A DNA stretch of 64,000 bases from Sinomonas terrae (GTDB lineage: Bacteria; Actinomycetota; Actinomycetes; Actinomycetales; Micrococcaceae), in contig NZ_JAKZBV010000001.1 in assembly GCF_022539255.1 (NCBI RefSeq), positions 1,798,001-1,862,000 of the forward strand, given 5' to 3'. Of the stretch, positions 61,005 through 64,000 are shown in pieces (within the stretch, counting starts at the first letter, position 1; the number at the start of each line of letters is the position of its first letter). The position numbers and the translations under genes were made by a program. The notes beneath the pieces were generated by a model that was given only the letters and a program-made list of their open reading frames with translations, was not told the origin of the DNA and searched no databases.

Positions 61005-61770
61005 GCATCAATGCTAGTGCCCAACTCCCTGCCGGGGTGGGCGGCCTCACGAATAGCGACTCCCTTTTGATCGTATATTCCCCTGGGTATGGGACCCGGG
61101 CTCTCCTTTGGATGATCGTCCCGCAAAAGCCAGAGCTAGATCTTTCTGTCCAACTTCTGCGACCAGTTCATGTTGGAGCCGCCTTCCTCGAACGCGATCG
61201 GCCAGCCTGCACGGTCCAGGGCCAGGCCTCCTCCGCCTTGGACCGCGATCTCCGCAAGGCCGTCCTCCGCGCCGGCATTGGCGTCAGCTGAGGCCATCAC
61301 CGGCCGGCCGGGGCTCCGCCTGCGGGCCGCAGGAGGGCTTCGCGTTGGGCGAACACCCGGGGCTGGGCACATGGCAGACCGGATGCTACTTTCATGTGGC
61401 GGTCATCACGCAGAGCGGGGCACCTGATGCCCCGGCCTGCGTCGCGACCGACCCCGCCAAGAGCATCGGCCGGGATCAGGTCTCCTGCAATCGGAGCTGG
61501 TACCGGTCCGCGGCAGCAGGGGTGACGTGCCGTCCACACAAGGAAGCGAGGATGAATCAATGGAGATCATCGTCGGATCCCGGTCCGCCGCACACGGCAG
61601 GCCGGGGCTGGCCGGGCACCCGGAGGATCCCCAGTTGGGGAGGCGCCAGAACGGGATGCTCCGGGCACTGCTGAAAGCAGGGATGAGCGAGGAGACTGCC
61701 CTGGAGCAGATCGCCCGCCTCTGCGCCGGAGACATCTGGTGCGGCTGAGGCGATAGCCCCGCCTCCGGCG
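61005..61770. other. Stretch with possible gene fragments, no confident gene
   Basis: 766 bases. On the plus strand, from about 61350 to 61530, a frame reads GLGTWQTGCYFHVAVITQSG and then CVATDPAK and VSCNRSWYR, with spaced cysteines as in a secreted protein, but no convincing start or signal peptide exists. From ATG 61560 to 61748 a 62-codon frame (MEIIVGSRSAAHGRPG, ending LLKAGMSEETALEQIARLCA) could be a small gene; its ribosome binding site GCGAGGA is modest. I suspect fragments of former genes. Confidence 0.35.
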
Positions 61771-62306
61771 TCAGAGGATCCGTTGGTGCATGCGGTGGTC
61801 CTGCCAGGACCCCGCGATCTTCAGGTAGTCGCGGGCGAGCCCGTAGCACTGGAAGCCGTTCCTGGCCAGCACCCGCTGAGAGGGCAGGTTGCGGGGGAGC
61901 GTCGCGGCCTCGATGCGGTGCAGCCCAAAATGTCCCGGGCGATCTCCACAACGGCTGCGGCCGCCTCGGTCATGATCCCGCGCCCCTGGGCGCGCTCGGC
62001 GATCCAGTACCCGAGGTGCGCCTTCTGGAAGGCGCCGCGCACGATCGAGGAGAGGGTGGCCCTGCCGACGATGGTGCCGTCCTCGACCAGGACCAGCGGC
62101 AGCTCGGTTCCCCGGACGAGCTCCCCGAGACTGTGGGCGATGGCGTGCTTCTGCCCCTCCTCGGTGTAGTGCTCCTCCGGGCGCTCCGGCTCCCAAGGCG
62201 CGAGGTGCGTCCGGTTCACGGAGTAGGCCTCAGCCATAGGGCCGGCGTCCTCGGCATCCAGGAGGCGCAGGAGGACTCCGCTCACGAGGCTCCCCTGGGT
62301 CTCCAT
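61771..62306 (-). pseudogene. GNAT acetyltransferase (RimJ/RimL type) with frameshift
   Basis: ATG 62306 opens a GNAT protein (LLRLLDAEDAGPMAEAYSVN, LGYWIAERAQGRGIMTEAA, which is the acetyl-CoA loop). After EIARDILG, near 61930, the family sequence continues in another frame as LHRIEAATLPRNLPSQRVLARNGF to the stop at 61771. One C appears to be missing in the GGGCTGCACCGC stretch. The two frames together make a normal-length acetyltransferase of about 178 aa. A sequencing error cannot be excluded. Confidence 0.8.
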
Positions 62307-62390
62307 CAGCAAAGCCTAGTGTTGGGAACCAGGGATGAGCGGAAGCGCTCGCAAGAGGGCATCGGCCTCCTCCCGTTGGGCTCCGTCCTC

Positions 62391-64000
62391 CTACCGGGCG
62401 GCGGCGATTGAATCCTTGGCGGCGAGGGTGACTGCCTCCGAGGTGATGCCGAACTCGGTGAAGAGGGTCTTGTAGTCCGCGGAGGCGCCGTAGTGCTCGA
62501 GGCTGATGCTTCGGCCGGCGTCGCCGACGAACTGGGCCCAGCCGAGGGCGAGGCCGGCCTCGACGGAGACGCGGGCCTTCACGGACGCGGGCAGGACGGA
62601 CTCGCGGTATTCGGGGTCCTGCGCCCTGAACCACTCGACGCAGGGCATCGACACGACGCGGGCGGCGATGCCCTCCGCGGCGAGCGCCTCGCGGGCGGCG
62701 ACGGCGAGCTGGACCTCGGAGCCGGTGCCGATGAGGATCACGTCCGGGGTGACGTCGGCCCCGTCGCGCTGGGCCTCGGCGAGGATGTAGCCGCCCTTCG
62801 CGACCCCTGCCGCGGAGCCGAAGCCGCCCTCGCCGCGGTCCCAGGTCGGGAGGTTCTGGCGGGTCAGGACGATCCCGGCCGGGTTCGAGGTGCGCTCGAG
62901 GATGGTCTTCCAGGCTACGGCGACCTCGTTCGCGTCGCCCGGGCGGACGACGTCGAGGTTCGGGATCGCGCGCAGCGAGGCGAGCTGCTCGACCGGCTGG
63001 TGGGTCGGGCCGTCCTCGCCGAGGCCGATCGAGTCGTGGGTCCACACGTAGGTCGAGGGGATGCCCATGAGCGCCGAGAGGCGGATGGCGGGGCGCTGGT
63101 AGTCGGAGAAGATCAGGAAGGTGCCCGAGAAGGCGCGCGTCTTCCCGCCCAGGGTGATGCCGTTGACGATCGAGGCCGCGGCATGCTCGCGGATGCCGAA
63201 GTGCAGCACCCGGCCGTAGGGGTTGCCCTTCCAGGCGGCGGTCGAGCGGGAGGCCGGGATGAACGAGGGAGAGCCCTCGATCGTGGTGTTGTTCGACTCG
63301 GCGAGGTCGGCCGAGCCGCCCCACAGCTCGGGCAGGACCGGGCCGATGGCGTTGAGGACCTTGCCCGACGCGGCGCGGGTGGAGACGTCCTTGCCCGCGG
63401 GGAACTCGGGGAGGGACTCCTCCCAGCCCTCGGGCAGGCGGCGGGCCTCGATGCGCTCGTGCAGCTTCGCGGCCTCGGGGTTGGCGGCGGCCCAGGCGTC
63501 GAAGGACTCCTGCCACGCGGCATGCTCCTCGCGGCCGCGCTCGATGGCGCCGCGGGTGTGCTCGAGGACCTCCGGGTCGACGTCGAACGACTTCTCGGGG
63601 TCGAAGCCCAGGACCTGCTTCAGGGCCGCGACCTCGTCGGCGCCCAGGGCCGAGCCGTGGATCTTGCCCGTGTTCTGCTTCGTCGGGGAGGGCCAGCCGA
63701 TGATGGTCCGCAGCGAGATGATCGAGGGGCGGCCGGTCTCGGCCTTGGCAGCCAGCAGCGCCCGGTAGAGGCCCTGGACGTCTTCCTTGTATTCGCCGCC
63801 GGCGGTCCAGTCCACGCGCTGGGTGTGCCAGCCGTAGGCCTCGTAGCGCTTGAGGACGTCCTCGGTGAACGCGACGTCGGTGTCGTCCTCGATGGAGATG
63901 TGGTTCTCGTCGTAGATCACCACGAGGTTGCCGAGCTCCTGGTGCCCGGCGAGCGAGGAGGCCTCGGAGGTCACGCCCTCCTGCAGGTCGCCGTCGGAGG
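62391..64000 (-). CDS. tkt: Transketolase, partial (N-terminal part beyond the window)
   Basis: The C-terminal 536 codons or so of a thiamine-diphosphate enzyme of the pentose phosphate pathway that transfers two-carbon units. The visible N-terminal end reads DGDLQEGVTSEA, part of the ThDP motif. HISIEDDTDVAF, the pyrimidine-domain FGIREHAAASIVNG with the catalytic Glu, and THDSIGLGEDGPTHQPVEQ follow. The C-terminal regulatory domain is complete. Codon use is strongly biased to GC, like other high-expression genes here. The 84 bases to the GNAT remnant hold nothing notable. Confidence 0.96.
   Translation of the reverse strand, partial: SDGDLQEGVTSEASSLAGHQELGNLVVIYDENHISIEDDTDVAFTEDVLKRYEAYGWHTQRVDWTAGGEYKEDVQGLYRALLAAKAETGRPSIISLRTIIGWPSPTKQNTGKIHGSALGADEVAALKQVLGFDPEKSFDVDPEVLEHTRGAIERGREEHAAWQESFDAWAAANPEAAKLHERIEARRLPEGWEESLPEFPAGKDVSTRAASGKVLNAIGPVLPELWGGSADLAESNNTTIEGSPSFIPASRSTAAWKGNPYGRVLHFGIREHAAASIVNGITLGGKTRAFSGTFLIFSDYQRPAIRLSALMGIPSTYVWTHDSIGLGEDGPTHQPVEQLASLRAIPNLDVVRPGDANEVAVAWKTILERTSNPAGIVLTRQNLPTWDRGEGGFGSAAGVAKGGYILAEAQRDGADVTPDVILIGTGSEVQLAVAAREALAAEGIAARVVSMPCVEWFRAQDPEYRESVLPASVKARVSVEAGLALGWAQFVGDAGRSISLEHYGASADYKTLFTEFGITSEAVTLAAKDSIAAAR

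Overview
The window is chromosomal DNA of a high-GC actinobacterium, most likely a member of the Micrococcaceae near Arthrobacter or Sinomonas. I infer this from gene order (clpP1-clpP2-clpX; valS; ileS-folC-DUF4233-ndk; rne; rplU-rpmA-obg-proB-proA-nadD-rsfS), the many GTG starts, a translational ileS T-box, paired ClpP subunits and class Ib ribonucleotide reductase. No database search was possible. All family names rest on motifs, length and context.

Layout. 1-29 kb is housekeeping: the Clp protease, a mycothiol-type DsbA-fold oxidoreductase, valS (minus strand), DUF488, an SDR oxidoreductase, ileS with its T-box, folC, ndk, a VKOR-family protein (minus strand), rne, a ThiD-TenA fusion, ribosomal proteins L21 and L27, obg, proB, proA, nadD, rsfS and a histidine phosphatase. 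Two tandem tRNA-Ala(GGC) genes at 29.0 kb end this block.

29.2-39.4 kb is accessory and partly decayed. It holds a surface acyltransferase, a glycosyltransferase gene split by a complete IS1380-type element (TIRs and target duplication visible; removing the element restores an exact 344-codon frame), a membrane-protein remnant, dinB, a VOC protein, a small anchored protein and two back-to-back IS110-type transposase genes, one frameshifted.

39.4-55 kb is metabolic: a COG4705-type membrane protein, a LysM/transglycosylase cell-wall enzyme, an iclR-kdgK/eda module for 2-keto-3-deoxygluconate with inverted-repeat operators, an alpha/beta hydrolase, an FAD oxidoreductase, an RNA methyltransferase, a ROK regulator, metF-metE behind a structured leader, and a minus-strand set (LysR, DUF72, DUF2004-like). 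55-59 kb is the nrdHIEF operon with NrdR-like boxes. 59.2-62.4 kb is gene-poor, with a lone CbxX-type AAA+ ATPase and a frameshifted GNAT gene. The window ends inside a transketolase gene.

The most unusual structure is the 651-bp gap between the convergent genes ndk and VKOR. It holds two related tandem-repeat arrays (five copies and twelve copies, period 31-32 bp) in inverted orientation, separated by a strong hairpin. In each array the shared core reads in the sense direction of the adjacent gene, so both genes would carry the same motif in their 3' untranslated RNA.
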